DNA of 64,000 bases from Cervus elaphus. Its lineage: Eukaryota; Chordata; Mammalia; Artiodactyla; Cervidae. The stretch covers positions 78,725,552 to 78,789,551 of the forward strand of contig NC_057815.1 in the NCBI RefSeq assembly GCF_910594005.1. Direction: 5' to 3'. Below, one piece after another: positions 32,166-45,122 of this stretch. The stretch's first letter is position 1, and the number at the start of each line of letters is the position of its first letter. The notes beneath the pieces were generated by a model, which did not search any database, had not been told where the DNA came from, and worked only from the letters and a program-made list of their open reading frames with translations. The translations under genes were made by a program, and so were the position numbers.

Positions 32166-33730
32166 GCATGCCTGGGAATTAAAATTAATGAATATGAAAA
32201 GAGAAAAGAAAGAAAAAAGATTGTCTCTCAGCTCAACTCTTAAAGAATTCTAACACCATCCTGTGACCTGTGTGAGTGACCCCCGCCTATGATTGATGTG
32301 GGCTGGCAGTCCAACAACATGTGACTCAAGTATTCCTAGGAATATAAAGCCTTGAGAGAGGGCAAACATACCAGTCAGGAAGAGCTTGAAATAAAAATTA
32401 TGGTTAAACAAACACTGAGGGAGAGCTGTCTTTGGTAAGAAATAATGCCATAAGAATGCCTCAGGATTCAGAACAAATAAATCTAGATAAAGAAGAGATT
32501 GTATCAAAAGGAAACCTATTTTATTAAATGGAAAGGTAAGAAGGGTGATTCATAGCTCTCCTGGGTTAACAAAGTCCAGTAGGTAAATCAATGACGTGGT
32601 AGTAAAGAATCTGCAGCTTCTTAATACAGTGTGCCTTTAGCTCAGGGGAAGAGAGGTGTTTCATTCAGCTTGACAGCACATATGCCACACAGCCATTTGG
32701 TTGATAAGGTCAAAGAAAGTATCAATATACTTTCCAAGTTGATGGTAGTACATATCAAGGACCACTTAGCAGCCTAAAGCTGCATAAAACAGCATAGTTG
32801 TGTTGGTTTCCCCCAAAAGGTCATGTGTAGCTCGTGGATGTGCTATGTTGCATAAGGACAGCTGCAACCAGAGTTATGTGTTGTTCCCAGCCCAGCCCCA
32901 CCCTGCTCCAAAAGGATTAATGATGGAAAAAACCTGAAGGGCACAGAACCAAACAACACTCATTTTAATGAAACTGTTCTGTAGTCATTAAGCATTGAAA
33001 AGAGGCTGAATTCAGGATCTCGGGCCGCAGTGCTATAAGCTTAGAATCAAGATGGTATTATGAATTCTCATCAGTATCATTCTGCAGTGACTTGGCAAGA
33101 ACTTTCCTGGTAGAGAGTCTTGTAGGGTTTGGGGTTCTTACTGTGCCTGTTTTTATAAATGGTCAAGCATGTTGTCTTTTCCTCTGCAAAGATATTGCTG
33201 GACTGGTGTTGGGCTCAGTGAAAGGCACTTGCTTTTGAGGAACCTAAAGCTGGGAGTTCAGAATAGGGCAGTCAGAACCTCAGTGGCTTTGTTTGAAAGA
33301 CCTCTAGAGACAGCTTATTTTTCTAAACTAGTCTTGAAAGCGGCTCTCTTTGGTCTGGCCTCTTGTGTTCCCTCATCCATATCATTTGACTATTTCAATG
33401 CACTGGTAGGTGGCAAAGAGATTCCAAGCTGATCGATGTTTTGTGGTTTTTTTTTTTTTTTTTTTTAATGATTTTAGGCTTTACTGCCAGGATCATCCTA
33501 ATTTACACCATTGCCGTGAAGTGCTTGTTTGTCTATGGTGATGTGTACACTAAATAATGCAGGGAAATCTTGCAGGTGGTAGGCAGAGAGAGCAGGCACT
33601 GGCTACCTTTCCTCTTGGCTCTTTGTTCATGCTGTTGACTTTCAGGTAAACTGTCATCTTCACACTTCCTCTCTCAGCTAAGCATGTGAAGAGGAAGTTG
33701 AGACCTCCGATCTGCTTGTTACCCTGTATC
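32166..33730. other. Intergenic, no gene recognised
   Basis: About 1.55 kb. Contains a T18-T20 run near 33448-33467. Nothing else recognised. Confidence 0.55.
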
Positions 33731-33734
33731 CGTG

Positions 33735-33955
33735 GTGGTTACAAGCACTTACCTTCGAGCCAGACTGCCCGAGTTCCTACCCTTACTCCACCACTGCTGT
33801 GTGACAGGGCAAGCTGCTCAACCTCTCTGACTTGTTCCCATCTGGAAAACCTGGGGTCACCACTATACCTTCCTCATTGTGTTCTGGAGAGGATTAAATG
33901 ACTTAATATTTGTAAAGTACTTGAGTGTTAGGTACTGTTATTTTTAAGCCCATTT
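33735..33955 (-). mobile_element. MIR SINE relic, antisense
   Basis: CTGCTGTGTGACAGGGCAAG, CAACCTCTCTGACTTGTTCC and GAGAGGATTAAATGACTTAA match the reverse complement of MIR. This accounts for the open frame at 33686-33901. Confidence 0.75.
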
Positions 33956-33979
33956 GGCATGCAGATTCTCAGCTCTTCA

Positions 33980-34150
33980 CCCTTGCAGTTCCAAACGTAG
34001 AATTTATAGCTGAAAGAGGTAGGGCTGGTTGTTCCCCGTTTTTAATAAAGGAGAAAACTTAAATCCAAAGAAAAGGCAAAACTTTTCCCAAAGTCACATG
34101 GCTGTTAGGGATAGAGGGAAGTCAAGCATTTGAGCCCTGCCAACTGAGGC
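33980..34150 (+). mobile_element. MIR SINE relic
   Basis: AGGAGAAAACTTAAATCC, CCCAAAGTCACATGGCTGTT and CAAGCATTTGAGCCCTGCC keep the MIR order. Diverged. Confidence 0.55.
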
Positions 34151-35015
34151 ATCTTTTTAGTGGCCCATGGTTTGTGGGCAGTGAGAGGATCAGATTTCCA
34201 TATAGCAAGTTGGCTATTTCTCAGATGAACTAGACTTATCTGCTTAGGCTTTCTGAATGGGCATAAAGGGGACGACTTTATAGGTTAAGAATATAATGCC
34301 CGAGTCAGTGTGCAAACTCAGGAGGAGACACAAGGATTTCGGAGGACGAAATTACAAATAGCCAGGGGCCAGAAGACCCCTACTTAGAGGGCCCTGGGAC
34401 TCTGGTGGGAACTGATGACTTTATGGGGACCAAGGGGGGCTGCACAGGAGGAGGGGAAGGTGGATTTGCCAGCCAGGACTTAGAAAAGAGACCTGTGGTT
34501 CATAAACCTATTCAGTTGGGCAACCAGGCAGTAAAATGGGCATCTTTTATTATCTAATCCTCTCTCACACAGTACTAACATAATATTCTTACCATCTCTT
34601 GCCCAAGATCCTAACCGTCCTTATCAACCAGAGCAGGGCCCCTCTGGACTGCCTCTTCTGCTATCTTCCCCCATTGGCTCCTTCTTGACCACCCTTAACG
34701 TCCATTTCATTGTGCCTGAACCTCAGCCTAAAGATCAGGATGAGGCAGTGTGAACTGCCATGATAGGAAGGAAAGAAAAGTCACCCTTTGGATAAAACTA
34801 GTCCACAGGCTTACATTGCCATGGTTACAAAGGGTATGCTTTTGTGTAGGGGTGAGCAGGGTAGGGGGCAGCTGGCAACCTTGCTGGCTGGTCAAGTGGT
34901 CTCCCAGAGCCAGGGACACAGGGTCACACCCCAGGACGAGGAGGAGAGCTCCTCTCCAAGTCTGCAGAGCACACGCTTCCTTTATTTTTTCCTATTCTTT
35001 TAAAAAAATTTTATT
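34151..35015. other. Intergenic, no feature recognised
   Basis: About 0.86 kb; short overlapping open frames at 34728-35022 show no motif. Confidence 0.55.
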
Positions 35016-35024
35016 TATTTAAAA

Positions 35025-35305
35025 CAGACTTTTGGACTCAGTGGGAGAAGGAGAGGGTGGGATGATTTGAGTGAATAGCGTTGCAACATATACATTACCA
35101 TATGTAAAAGAGATGACCAGTGTGAGTTTGCTGTATGGTGCGGGGCACCCAAAGCCAGTGCTCTGTGACAACCTAGACAGATTGGGTGGGGAGGGCGGTG
35201 GGAGCGGGTTTCAGAATGGGTGGACACATGTATACCTATGGCTGATTCATATTGATGTATGGCAAAAACCATCACAATGTTGTAAAGTAATTATTTTTGT
35301 TGCAT
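35025..35305 (+). mobile_element. L1 LINE 3' UTR fragment, sense
   Basis: ACAGACTTTTGGACTCAGTG, GGAGGGCGGTGGGAGCGG and GGCTGATTCATATTGATGTA are the ruminant L1 3' UTR, clearly more diverged than the copies at 19.7 and 20.9 kb. The open frames on both strands here are UTR shadows. Confidence 0.88.
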
Positions 35306-37890
35306 CAAGATAGATTCTTCAATCACCTGAAGGGTGAGGATAACTTACTGTTTATCTCTTGGGTTCTCAGGAACTGGCAGGTACCACATGCTGTCAGTTA
35401 ATTTACTTAATGGAATCTTTATGCCTCCCTGAGCCCTGCAGGTTGAGAAGTAAGTATAGTGTTTTCTTTTAGGACTGCGCCTGCTGACCTTTGAAATAGT
35501 TGAGGGTGGCCCTGGTGTTGGCTTCCGGCAAGAGGCACGGACCTCCTTCCCTCTGAGGTCTGGCCACCTCCAGTAGACCTGTCTCCCCCTTTCCTTCTAA
35601 CTAGGATGTTGCAGTTAATGCTGGTGTGAAAATGATTAGCCTGAGAAAGCCCAGCAGGATGTGAGTAAATTAAAGAGTTGGGTTTTTTCCCCTGGGTTTT
35701 TAAGCAAAGGGAACCTACAAAACTGAATAAAAAGTACCAACATTAATGAATGTAGGGGCAAGTCCAAAGCCGAGATAGCATTTTTGCTCTAAGTAAATCC
35801 ACAAAGGGAATTTCCTCCCTTTAAAAAAAGAAAAAAAGCAAGCAAACTATTAGAAACTACTGCATTCACCATTCTCTCTGTGCCTATTTTTCCACTTTCT
35901 TCTGGGGTAGAGTGGAGAGGCGGTGGGGACTCTTGGAAGCTAACCAGGGAGAATACTGTCACTGGGTTAGATGGTTCAGGAAATTCATGATTAGCTACTC
36001 AGAGCCTTTATTAAAGGGGAAGCAACTTGCTGCAATTGATATGGGTCAAAGGACTTGAAGACACGGCCAAAGTGACACAATAAGGGTGAGACTGCACTGC
36101 GGGAGCATACTACTGCGTTACTAAAAAGTCTGGTGGCCCCAATTTCTTAGAGGGAGAGGGCCAAGCTTTGGAGTTGCCTGCCTCAAGCATTAGAAAACAT
36201 GTTATCTGCTGACTCTTGGCCAGAGCTATAGAAGTCGCTGCCTCAGCAGCCCAAAGTCTAGGTCCCTGTTTGTTCAAAGAGGTCAGCCAGCATTCTGACC
36301 CTACTCAAGTTCCTGATTACTTTGAATTAGGTGGCCTGGAAAGCCCCAGAGATTTCACATCTGATATCTGGAAGTCAGTTGAAAGAGAAGCTTAGCAACC
36401 CGATCCCCAGAGACAGTATTGTGGGTTCTGGGTCTCTGGAGTTTGTGTGTCTACACAAGGCCAGCCCCACGGGAAGTCATGCATCTCCATGTGGGGCAGG
36501 GCACGTGGCATCGTCTGCCACCCAGCAGTGTAGTTTCTGAGATTTGCCTGCCTGAGAGAGACGCTACTTCCTTTATTGTTGTTGCTTTGAAACACAGTTT
36601 TCTTTTATTTTGCTCTTGCCATGGAGACTGTAATAAATAAAGAGAAGCGTGATTTCTTAATGGTCTCCATCTTCAGATGTACTTTTCTGTCCGATTACCT
36701 CAGAGCATGCAGCTCATGGGAATAAAGAAGGGGGAGAGGAAAGGTGAGCTTTGGCAGGAATAGGCAACACATTCAGGGCTGGAAACCAGTGTACTCTCAG
36801 GCCAGGTTCTGACATTTGGTGTGTTTTTGTTTGCAGAAGGATATGATATGTGCATTATGCAATTAGAAGCAATTTCTTTTTGAAAATTGAGTTAAATCCA
36901 GTTTTTTGTATGTTTTGGCTATCCTAAAGAGGGGTTGGTTTTCAATTACTTCAGCGTAATTGAACTTCCACTAGACTCATTCTAGTGGAATCCAGTTAAA
37001 TGGTCCGAACACTTTTGTTCCAGAGATTGACATGTGTTTTGATTTACGCTGTGCCTGGATGGACCGTGCATGCCCTTCATTCCTATGGAGGACGTGAGTT
37101 GCAACAGAAGACGGGATAGCAGCATCCTTGCTGAGCTATTGAAGGAAAAAAAATAGAAGGATTTTTCTGATTAATTCCAAAATCTAATGCTGCCCTTCAG
37201 ATAGGTACCATTTCAAGTAGTCAACCCAGTGCAATTCTCAATTCTGGGTCTACAACAGCTTTGCTTGAATGGAACATTAATCCCATCCATCTTATTCTCC
37301 CCACCCTCATCACTCCCAGAGAGTCCCAGTGTGTCTTGGGTGGGGACTTTGGGATGGATAACAGGTGCCTTTGAGCCTCAGCCGTTGTTGAGAAACTGAG
37401 TTTAAAAATGTAGTTGTTTTTTTTTTTAAGGGTAATTTACTTTAATGACAAATAATTTTAAAAAAGCCTAAGGATACAAATAGGAGATCTTATAGAAATA
37501 GAAACAACCAAATGTAAAGCAGTTACCCTTCAATTAAAAAATAAAATAAATTTTAAAAAAGACAATGAAATACTGTCCATGATCATAAGGCACCTTTTAT
37601 AATCTTCCGCCTTATCTCGTGGGCTAATTTGACTTTACATCAAAGTAAGTGCTGTAAAACTATAAAATTCTATTTTGTTATTGAAATCAAAAGCATGGGA
37701 AAAAGCCACCTCCATCTATTACAGGAAAAGAGTGCCATTTCACTGGGCTGTATCTGGCCTCACATGCCAAGGTGACATGTATTAGTCTGCAGGTAAGGAA
37801 TTGTTAATTATCTGGATAGTGGTTGGCTAGTTCCTGGTAAATATAGTCTCAGTTGGATATGGACGCAAGCTTTATGAGGATTGTTCAGTA
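35306..37890. other. Intergenic, no feature recognised
   Basis: About 2.6 kb of mostly single-copy sequence with an A/T-rich patch near 37416-37560. I see no supported gene; open frames at 36331-36640 overlap on both strands and have no motif. Confidence 0.5.
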
Positions 37891-37899
37891 CGTATACAA

Positions 37900-38095
37900 C
37901 AGATAAGCTGATAACAACCACTTAACCACGTGCTGCGTACTCTTCTAATGCTTTACTTACATCACCTTCCAACATCTCTACAAGGAGGTATCGTTATTCC
38001 TGTTTTACAAATGAGAAACTAGGTACAGACATTTGTCCACATTCACTCGGCTAGTTGACAGGGTTTGGAACTCAGATCTGTACGGCCCCCAAACT
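37900..38095 (+). mobile_element. MIR SINE relic
   Basis: ACCACGTGCTGCGTACTC, CATCTCTACAAGGAGGTATC, GTTTTACAAATGAGAAACTA and GGTTTGGAACTCAGATCTG keep the MIR order. Confidence 0.65.
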
Positions 38096-38099
38096 ATAC

Positions 38100-39372
38100 T
38101 GCAACCACCGCACCGCTGTGTCTCAACCCTGCCCTGTGGAGCTGGCCATTCTACAACAATAAAGACCGTGGAGCTGACAGCTCTGAGGCTGCTTCAGAGA
38201 GAGATGCACAAAGATGTGTGCCTAAGACATGTTATAGCAAAAGGCCAAATATTCTTGTAAACGTGGCAGGGATGACTGAAGAACTTTATTAAGCATGTAT
38301 TAAGTATGTGCAGTGGAGCATTACCAGCTGTTAAATCTGGGTGGTTTTATTGACCTCTCTATTTTGCTGTATGTTTGAAATATTTCATTATTAATCATTC
38401 TTGGACAAAAGGAAATGGAAGAAAGCGGATAAGTTCTGCATTGTGAGCTCTTCAGGTAGTTTTTGCATGAACTGGAGGACGATAATTGCTGGTACAACCT
38501 CAAAAGAGATAAGGGAGAGAAAGGAATGTTTGCTAATTAGCTACCAAGAAGAGAGAAATGTGAGAAATAATTAAATCACCTGGTTCTGTGTGCTCCTCCA
38601 AAACATCCTCCCTGTCTCTTCCAACTTAATGACTGAGAGCAATCAGCCAACAATACACTCCGGGAGAAGAGAGATCTTGTTAAGCTTTGAGTTTGATGCC
38701 AGTGATGCATGCGTTGTTTTCACAAATTATGAACTCATGAACTGGAATTGCTGCACTTTAGACACTCAAAATTATGGACCAACTATCTCTAGTGGTTGCC
38801 TGGTTTTGGAGTGAACCTCAAAGGCGATCCTTGGCTAGGAAAGATTTTTCCATATTCCAGCAGCTTTTGTTCAAAGCATATTTTATTTATACTTCCTTCC
38901 AAGTTCAATGTGACACGGATGGTTGTGCTTTGATTTTTTTTTCTCTTTGGGGGTTCATGGAAATTATAAATGAAGTTTAATTTTTTAATCTTGCCCTTCA
39001 GAGCAGCTGACACATCTCAGCCAATGTTTGTTGTATGTGCAAAATATAAGGGAGGAAAGAGTCAATTAAAGCCAAAAGGAGTAACAGAAAGGAAATACTT
39101 GAGTGCAGAAACCAATAAAATACAAAGTAAATAGGGAAAATGAATAAAATAAATCAGTTTTTTGAAAGATGAATAAGATTTTTAATCCCCTAGCAAGATT
39201 TATCAAGGGAAAAAAGCCACACAAATTACCAATATTAGGAAAAATATTATATATTTTTATACATATAAAATATACATATATTATATATATACACACACAC
39301 ATAATGAAGGGGCAGCTATTTAAATGGCTATGGGACATTAATGTGGATGTCTTGTTAGTGAGAGCCGTTGAT
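38100..39372. other. Intergenic, no gene recognised
   Basis: Single-copy, AT-rich. Contains the TA/CA microsatellite at 39244-39303. Confidence 0.5.
39244..39303. repeat. (TA)n/(CA)n low-complexity repeat
   Basis: TATA-rich sequence ending in ACACACACAC. Confidence 0.9.
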
Positions 39373-39525
39373 TTTAAGAAAGCTCATCATCATCGTTTAG
39401 TCTTTCAAGTCATGTCCAACTCTTGTGACCCCATGGACTGTGGCCTGCTAGGCTCCTCTGTCCATGGGATTCTCCAGGCAAGAGTACTGGGGTGGTTGCC
39501 ATTTCCTCCTCCATTTAAGAAAGCT
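39373..39525 (-). mobile_element. Short Bov-A SINE, antisense, with 12-bp target-site duplication
   Basis: TTTAAGAAAGCT at 39373-39384 and 39514-39525 flanks a 129-bp element with only the Bov-A body (CTCCTCTGTCCATGGGATTC). The tRNA-like head is missing. Confidence 0.9.
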
Positions 39526-39904
39526 ACTTACATAAATAAGCTATGACCGAGGGAGTTCATCCAAGGTTTAATGAGACATCTTAACTCTCCCTCTGCTAAA
39601 TTAATACGTCTACTTTGAGACTTTAATCTCCAGGAGAAGTGGCAACAGAAAGGGCAGCTGAAGAAACACTCCTTGTACACATTCACCATGTTTATTTTTA
39701 CAAAATCAACACTGTAATATAATCCCACTTTTATCTAAAACAAAATGTATAAATGCAATTAACACCAGAAGAATATACAAACCAGAATATTCATAATCAC
39801 TAATTTTCTCTTGAAGATAGTATTTTAGATTACTTTTATTAGATTTTACTTTTCTGTGTTTTCTTACTTCTCTGTATCAAGCCTATATAACCAGTTTAGA
39901 ATGA

Positions 39905-40119
39905 GAAGTGAAAGTTGCTCAGTCTGAGCAACTGTCTGACTCTTTGCTACTCCATGGACTATAGCCCGCCAGGCTCCTCTGTTCATGGGGCTTCTCCAGG
40001 CAAGAATACTGGAGTGGGTTGCCATGCCCTCCTCCAGGGGATCTTTCCAAACCAGGCATCAAACCCAGGTCTCCCACATTGCAGGTGGATTCTTTATCAG
40101 CTGAGCCACAAGGGAAGCC
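39905..40119 (-). mobile_element. Bov-tA SINE, antisense
   Basis: GTGAAAGTTGCTCAGTCTGA, CTCCAGGCAAGAATACTGGA and GATTCTTTATCAGCTGAGCC. It directly abuts a CHR-type SINE on the right. Confidence 0.93.
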
Positions 40120-40233
40120 CTTGTTTTGTTTTCTTTGGTCACAGACATGTGGGATCTTTGCTCCTCAACCAGGGATCGAACCCACACCCCTTACGTTAGA
40201 AGGTGAAGTCTTAATCCCTAGACTGCCAGGAGA
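40120..40233 (-). mobile_element. CHR-type SINE, antisense
   Basis: CTCAACCAGGGATCGAACCC and a right end AATCCCTAGACTGCCAGGAG, the reverse complement of the CHR head. Confidence 0.8.
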
Positions 40234-41385
40234 ATAAAATACAATAAATGTTTCAGGATCAAGAGTAAAAGAAAATGAATATACACCAATGTTTAAGGGT
40301 CAAGAGGAAAAGAAAAATGGATACACACCTACATGTGACAGCTGGACCATTTCTAGTGATGGAATGTCTCAGGTTTCATTGCTTAATTTACAAATGAGGA
40401 GCACAACACCTCTCTGAGAACAGCCACTGAGGTGGTCAGGAGTGACTTCTGGCTGTCCTGCAGCTTCTGCAGTGAAGAGTCTAGACCAATCTTCCTCCCC
40501 AAGGAAGGCTTTGAGGAGTGGAAGCTTCAGGAGGAAAGGGCAGCTGTCCACAGGCAAGTCTCCTACCCCTTGCCTCGAGCAGCATAAGGGCAGGACGAAG
40601 TGTAGTTGGTAAAACATCTCACGCAGAGCAGGGGCTCAGCAGAGCTGAACGGCAGCGGCGTCCTGGCTCTTCCAAGACACTGTAGAGCAGATATTTATGG
40701 ATTCACAGAAAGTCACTCAGATGTGCCAGCCAGCCAGTTCAGCATCTCCTGGGAGCTTTTGAAAATTCAGCTTTCTGCATTTTCTTCATCACTCAGGGAG
40801 ATATGGGTTCAGTGTTTAAAGCATTCCAGCTGATTCCTACACTCTGGTTTGTAGGATCTACTGTAAGACAAAGTTTCCTTTTACAGACAGGAGAACTGAG
40901 TCAATGGAACTGAGTTTTTCTTTGTTTTATGCTAGGTATTCTACGCAATTGTTGTCCTTCATCAAGTGTCTTCCTTCAGAAGTGCCATGGCTATCCCATT
41001 GCCTTTGCTGAAAATATCGCTGTGACTCACTTTTTAGAACTGCTTTCAGAACACGAGGCATTCTTTTAACTACCCTCAAAAGTATGATGGCAACACACTT
41101 TACAGAGGAGAAAGGAGTGCTAAAGTAATTCGTTATATATTTTTGAAGTATTTATTGACTGAGAAAGGTTTTGTTACATTGACAGAATGACAAAAACTCC
41201 TGTTTTATTCAAAAACATTTTCAAAAATTATTTCTAATAAACTGAATGTAACATATATATGTGCAAAAACTTTAAATGTTTAGATACTGATTATATGACC
41301 ATTAAAAAATAGCAATTAGAATAGTTAATCCTGGTACTCACCCTTGTTCTTCAGTTTCTTAGTAGCTTTTATCCTTTAAAATATA
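40234..41385. other. Intergenic, no feature recognised
   Basis: About 1.15 kb, single-copy by eye. No supported gene. Confidence 0.5.
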
Positions 41386-41389
41386 AATT

Positions 41390-41800
41390 TCTGTTGAAGT
41401 ATATTTGATTTATAACATTATATTACTCTCAAGTGTGTAATGTAGTGATTTGATACTTTTATAGATTATGCTTCCTTTAAAATTATTATAAAATATTGGT
41501 TATATTCCCTGCACTGCACATTATATCTTTGTATTTTATTTATTTTATACCTAATAGTGTGTACCTCTTGACCCCCTTCCTCTGCCTTGCCCCACCCCCT
41601 CACTCCTGTCCCCTCTGGTAACCACTGCTTTGTTCTCTGTCTGTGAGTATTTCTGTTTTGTTTTAGTCATTCATTTGTTTTAACTTTTTAGATTTCACAT
41701 ATAATCAAAAATATGGAGAATTTGTCTTTGACCCTGGAGGGTATTATGTTGTAGTAGATGGCAAATTTTTCATTCTTTTTCATGACTGAGTAATATTCAC
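41390..41800 (-). mobile_element. L1 LINE 3' region, antisense (older copy)
   Basis: GTGTGTACCTCTTGACCCCC, CTCTGGTAACCACTGCTTTG, TAGATTTCACATATAATCAA and TCATGACTGAGTAATATTC follow the antisense order of L1 3' UTR into the ORF2 end. Confidence 0.75.
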
Positions 41801-41849
41801 AGCAAAACTGAGCTGAAAGTGTAGAGATTGTCCTTACACCTCCTTCCCC

Positions 41850-42130
41850 CCAATATGCACACATTCCCCCATTGACAACATCTCCCACCAGAGTGGTACA
41901 TTTATTGAACTGACACACCATTACCACCTAGTCTATAGTTTATATTTGGGTTCATTCTTGGTCGTGTACATTCTATGTGTTTGGACAACTGTGTAATGAC
42001 ATGTATTCATCATTATAGTATCAGGCAGAGTATTTTCACGTCCCTAAAAATCATCTGTGCTCCACCTCTTCGTTAGCCATTTTTAACTCTAAAATGGTGT
42101 CACTATTATTTTTCCAAAGAATTTTTTAGT
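41850..42130 (-). mobile_element. Old L1 3' UTR-like fragment, antisense
   Basis: TTGGTCGTGTACATTCTATG, TTTGGACAACTGTGTAATGA and TTCATCATTATAGTATCAGG are typical of an older L1 3' region in reverse. Confidence 0.6.
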
Positions 42131-42466
42131 ATATTTCTATTTTTGTGTGGATTTTTTTCCTTAAAATTTCTGAGATTGTCAAATTGTAATTTCTGGCTAA
42201 TTTAAAATTCTTGACGTATTCAATTGACTCTTATTTGTAGTAAAAAAAAATTTTTTTTAATTGAGAAAATAAGATACAGATGCCGGTAAGATCGGGATGA
42301 TTTATGTTAGATGAAGGATATTCTCAAAACTATTTTTCTATATTGAAATAGCTAAATATTTCAGCTTGAATACTTTAGATACTATCTTTCAGCTTCAATT
42401 TGAAGTAACTTTTTTCTACAAATCTTTTTAAAGACAAAATTTACCATAAAGATTGCTTTTATTAGG

Positions 42467-42620
42467 ACTTCCCTGATGGTCCAGTAGCTAAGACTCCCCA
42501 CTCTCAATACAGGGGGCCTGAGTTCAACCCCTGCTCAGGGAACTAGATCCCACATGCTGCAGCTAAGACCTGGTGCAGCCAAATAAATATATAAGTAAAT
42601 AAAAATAAATATCTTTTTAA
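42467..42620 (+). mobile_element. CHR-type SINE, sense
   Basis: GGACTTCCCTGATGGTCCAG start, GGGAACTAGATCCCACATGC, CTAAGACCTGGTGCAGCCAA and an AAATAA-rich tail. Confidence 0.88.
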
Positions 42621-43220
42621 AAAACTTTGCCTATATTTATTATTATTTTTAATGCTTCATCAAATTTAAATGGTGAAAAATCATATGGTTTTTACTTTTA
42701 CTTCACTCCAGCACACATTATCAAATTATCTAAGAAAAAATAGATGCTCCATCAAATTATTCTTCCTACACGTTGAGATACTCCAAACTTGGTTACCAAT
42801 TTTCCAAATCAAATCTCATATACTGTTTGAATGCTCATTATTTTACTAGTTTAGTTCCATCTTTCTTTTAATAAGAAGATATTTCAATATCTCCTTGTTG
42901 GCAAGCTTTACCTTATTCATGGCAGTTCCCCCCAAATTCCAAAAACTGCACTTTAAAGGCTTTCCATTCATTGCATACTTTAAAGATTTCCAACTGATTT
43001 TAAATGAAATTCAACCAAGTTTTAGAGCTCTCATTTCTTAATAAATAAACAGAAGTTTGATGTATTTTTGGACACTAGTCTTAATCACCATCAAAATATC
43101 CTACTTCTTAATTCTGTAATATTAGGGGGTTTGGTTTCAACATCCAAATTTTGGAGGACTCATTCCATTTGCTTTCCAATATTAATAGCTCTTTGAAAAA
43201 GAGCTAAATACTGTTCTCTT
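42621..43220. other. Intergenic AT-rich stretch, no feature recognised
   Basis: No supported gene or transposon. Confidence 0.55.
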
Positions 43221-43221
43221 T

Positions 43222-43462
43222 TGGGTTTCCCAGGTGGCTCAAGTGATAAAGAATCTGTCTGCCAATGTCTTGCAGGACATGCAGGCAGGCGACATGGGTT
43301 CAGTCCATGGATGGAGAAGATCCCCCAGAGGAGGAAATGACATCCCACTCCAGTATTCTTGCCTGGAAAATCCCATGAACAGAGGAGCCTGGCAGGCTAC
43401 AGTCCATAGGGTCGCAAGGAACCAGACATGACTTAGCGACTGAGCGCACACAGCACACACAG
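43222..43462 (+). mobile_element. Bov-tA SINE, sense
   Basis: GGGTTTCCCAGGTGGCTCAA start, a B-box region with a small insertion (TGCAGGACATGCAGGCAGGC), then CATCCCACTCCAGTATTCTT and AGACATGACTTAGCGACTGA. Confidence 0.92.
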
Positions 43463-43936
43463 GTTGATAAACAAAATAGAAATTGAAAGACCTAAAAATG
43501 TTTTATATCTGATTGATTATGAGCAGCAAGGAAGTAAAGCTCATATTACTGTGCCAATGTTTGAGGTTTTTTTTCATTTTCAACATTAAACTTGTCACAA
43601 AATTTGATAGTTTAGTTTTTGTATGTGTGTACATATAGTTTGACAGCTCTAGCTTCTTTTTTTTTTAATTGGTAAAATACTGTGACTTGTTTGTATAAAA
43701 TTATGGCTTATGTGTTTACCCATAAGTTGTGATTTGACTCTATAAGCTGTTTTTATTTAATAAGAACACTGTTTTTACTATATGACTATGCTTCACCAAA
43801 ATTTGCTTTTATATTAATGGAAAAGCAAATAAATTTTTCATCACTGGTAAACATTTCACTTGAATTTATAGAAACATTCAAAAAAACCTTAAGTGTTTCA
43901 CTATGAACAGGATAAACTTCCAAAACTTTCCTTGTA

Positions 43937-44107
43937 AGTGAAAGTCCAACTCTTTGCAACCCCATTGACTATACAGTCCGTGGAATTCTCCAGGCCAGAA
44001 TACTGGAGTGGGTAGCCATTCCCTTTTCCAGGGGATCTTTCCAACTCAGGGATTGAACCCAGGTCTCCAGCATTGCAGGTGGATTCTTTACCAGCTGAGC
44101 CACCAGG
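43937..44107 (-). mobile_element. Bov-tA SINE, antisense
   Basis: GTGAAAGTCCAACTCTTTGC to GATTCTTTACCAGCTGAGCC then ACCAGG. Confidence 0.92.
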
Positions 44108-44403
44108 AAATTTAGATTTCAAAAAGCAAATTAATATCAGAAAACAACTGATTCTCTATATGAAGTATCAAGTGACAGTGGTGGGTAAAATTGGAATTAT
44201 TTAACTGTTTGCAAAGTTCCCACTTTTCCCCTTACAGTTTCAAAACACTAATTTTAAATGTGCATAAGAAATCTGAAAATAAAAATAAGTGAAATTAATT
44301 TAGAAAAATATTCAATTGATTTAAGTGGAAAAGCCATGCTTCATAAAGTGATGTATAAATGTACATTCTGTAGCTGCAGTCATTATCTACAGACACATGG
44401 TTT

Positions 44404-44532
44404 AAATATCCACTTAGCACAAGAGGGAGGGAATATATGGTTATAACTGAGTCACATTGTTGTATGGCAGAAACCAACACAGAATTGTAAAGCAATTATC
44501 CTCCCATTAAAAATTTTAAAAATATCCACTTA
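44404..44532 (+). mobile_element. Very short L1 3' end insertion with 13-bp target-site duplication
   Basis: AAATATCCACTTA at 44404-44416 and 44520-44532 flanks about 100 bp of L1-type 3' end: CACATTGTTGTATGGCAGAA, CACAGAATTGTAAAGCAATT and a short A-rich tail. Confidence 0.85.
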
Positions 44533-44649
44533 TGATTAAGTAGGTAACGATGGTTCTTCTGCAGCAGATTTGTACCTTCTGGTTTTCAAGTAATTGTGAT
44601 ATCACTATGACACCCTAATTAAAAGGGATATTACCCTTAGTAGTGAGGA

Positions 44650-45122
44650 TTGTCAACAAAGGTCTGTCTAATCAAGGTTATGGTTTTTCCAGTAGTCATA
44701 TATGAATGTGAGAGTTGGACTATAAAGAAAGCTGAGCGCAGAAGAATTGATGGTTTTGAACTGTGGTTTTGGAGAAGACTCTTAAGAGTCCCTTGGACTG
44801 CAAGGAGATCCAACCAGTCCATCCTAAAGGAAATCAGTCCTGAATGTTCACTGGAAGGCCTGATATTAAAGCTGAAACTGCAATACTTTGGCCACCTGAT
44901 GTGAAGAGCTGACTCATTTGAAAAAACCCTGATGCTGGGAAAGATTGAGGGCAGGAGGAGAAGGGGACGACAGAGGATGAGATGGTTGGATGGCATCACC
45001 GCCTCAATGGACATGAGTTTGGATGAACTCCAGGAGTTGGTAATGGACAGGGAGGCCTTGCGTGCTGCGGTTCATGGGGTCTCCAAAAGTCGGACTCAAC
45101 TGAGCAACTGAACTGAACTGAA
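44650..45122 (+). mobile_element. BovB LINE 3' fragment, sense
   Basis: Encodes [40 protein letters not shown] and [12 protein letters not shown], then the terminus with repeated CTGAA units (45107-45121). Open to 44904; 5'-truncated. Confidence 0.93.
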
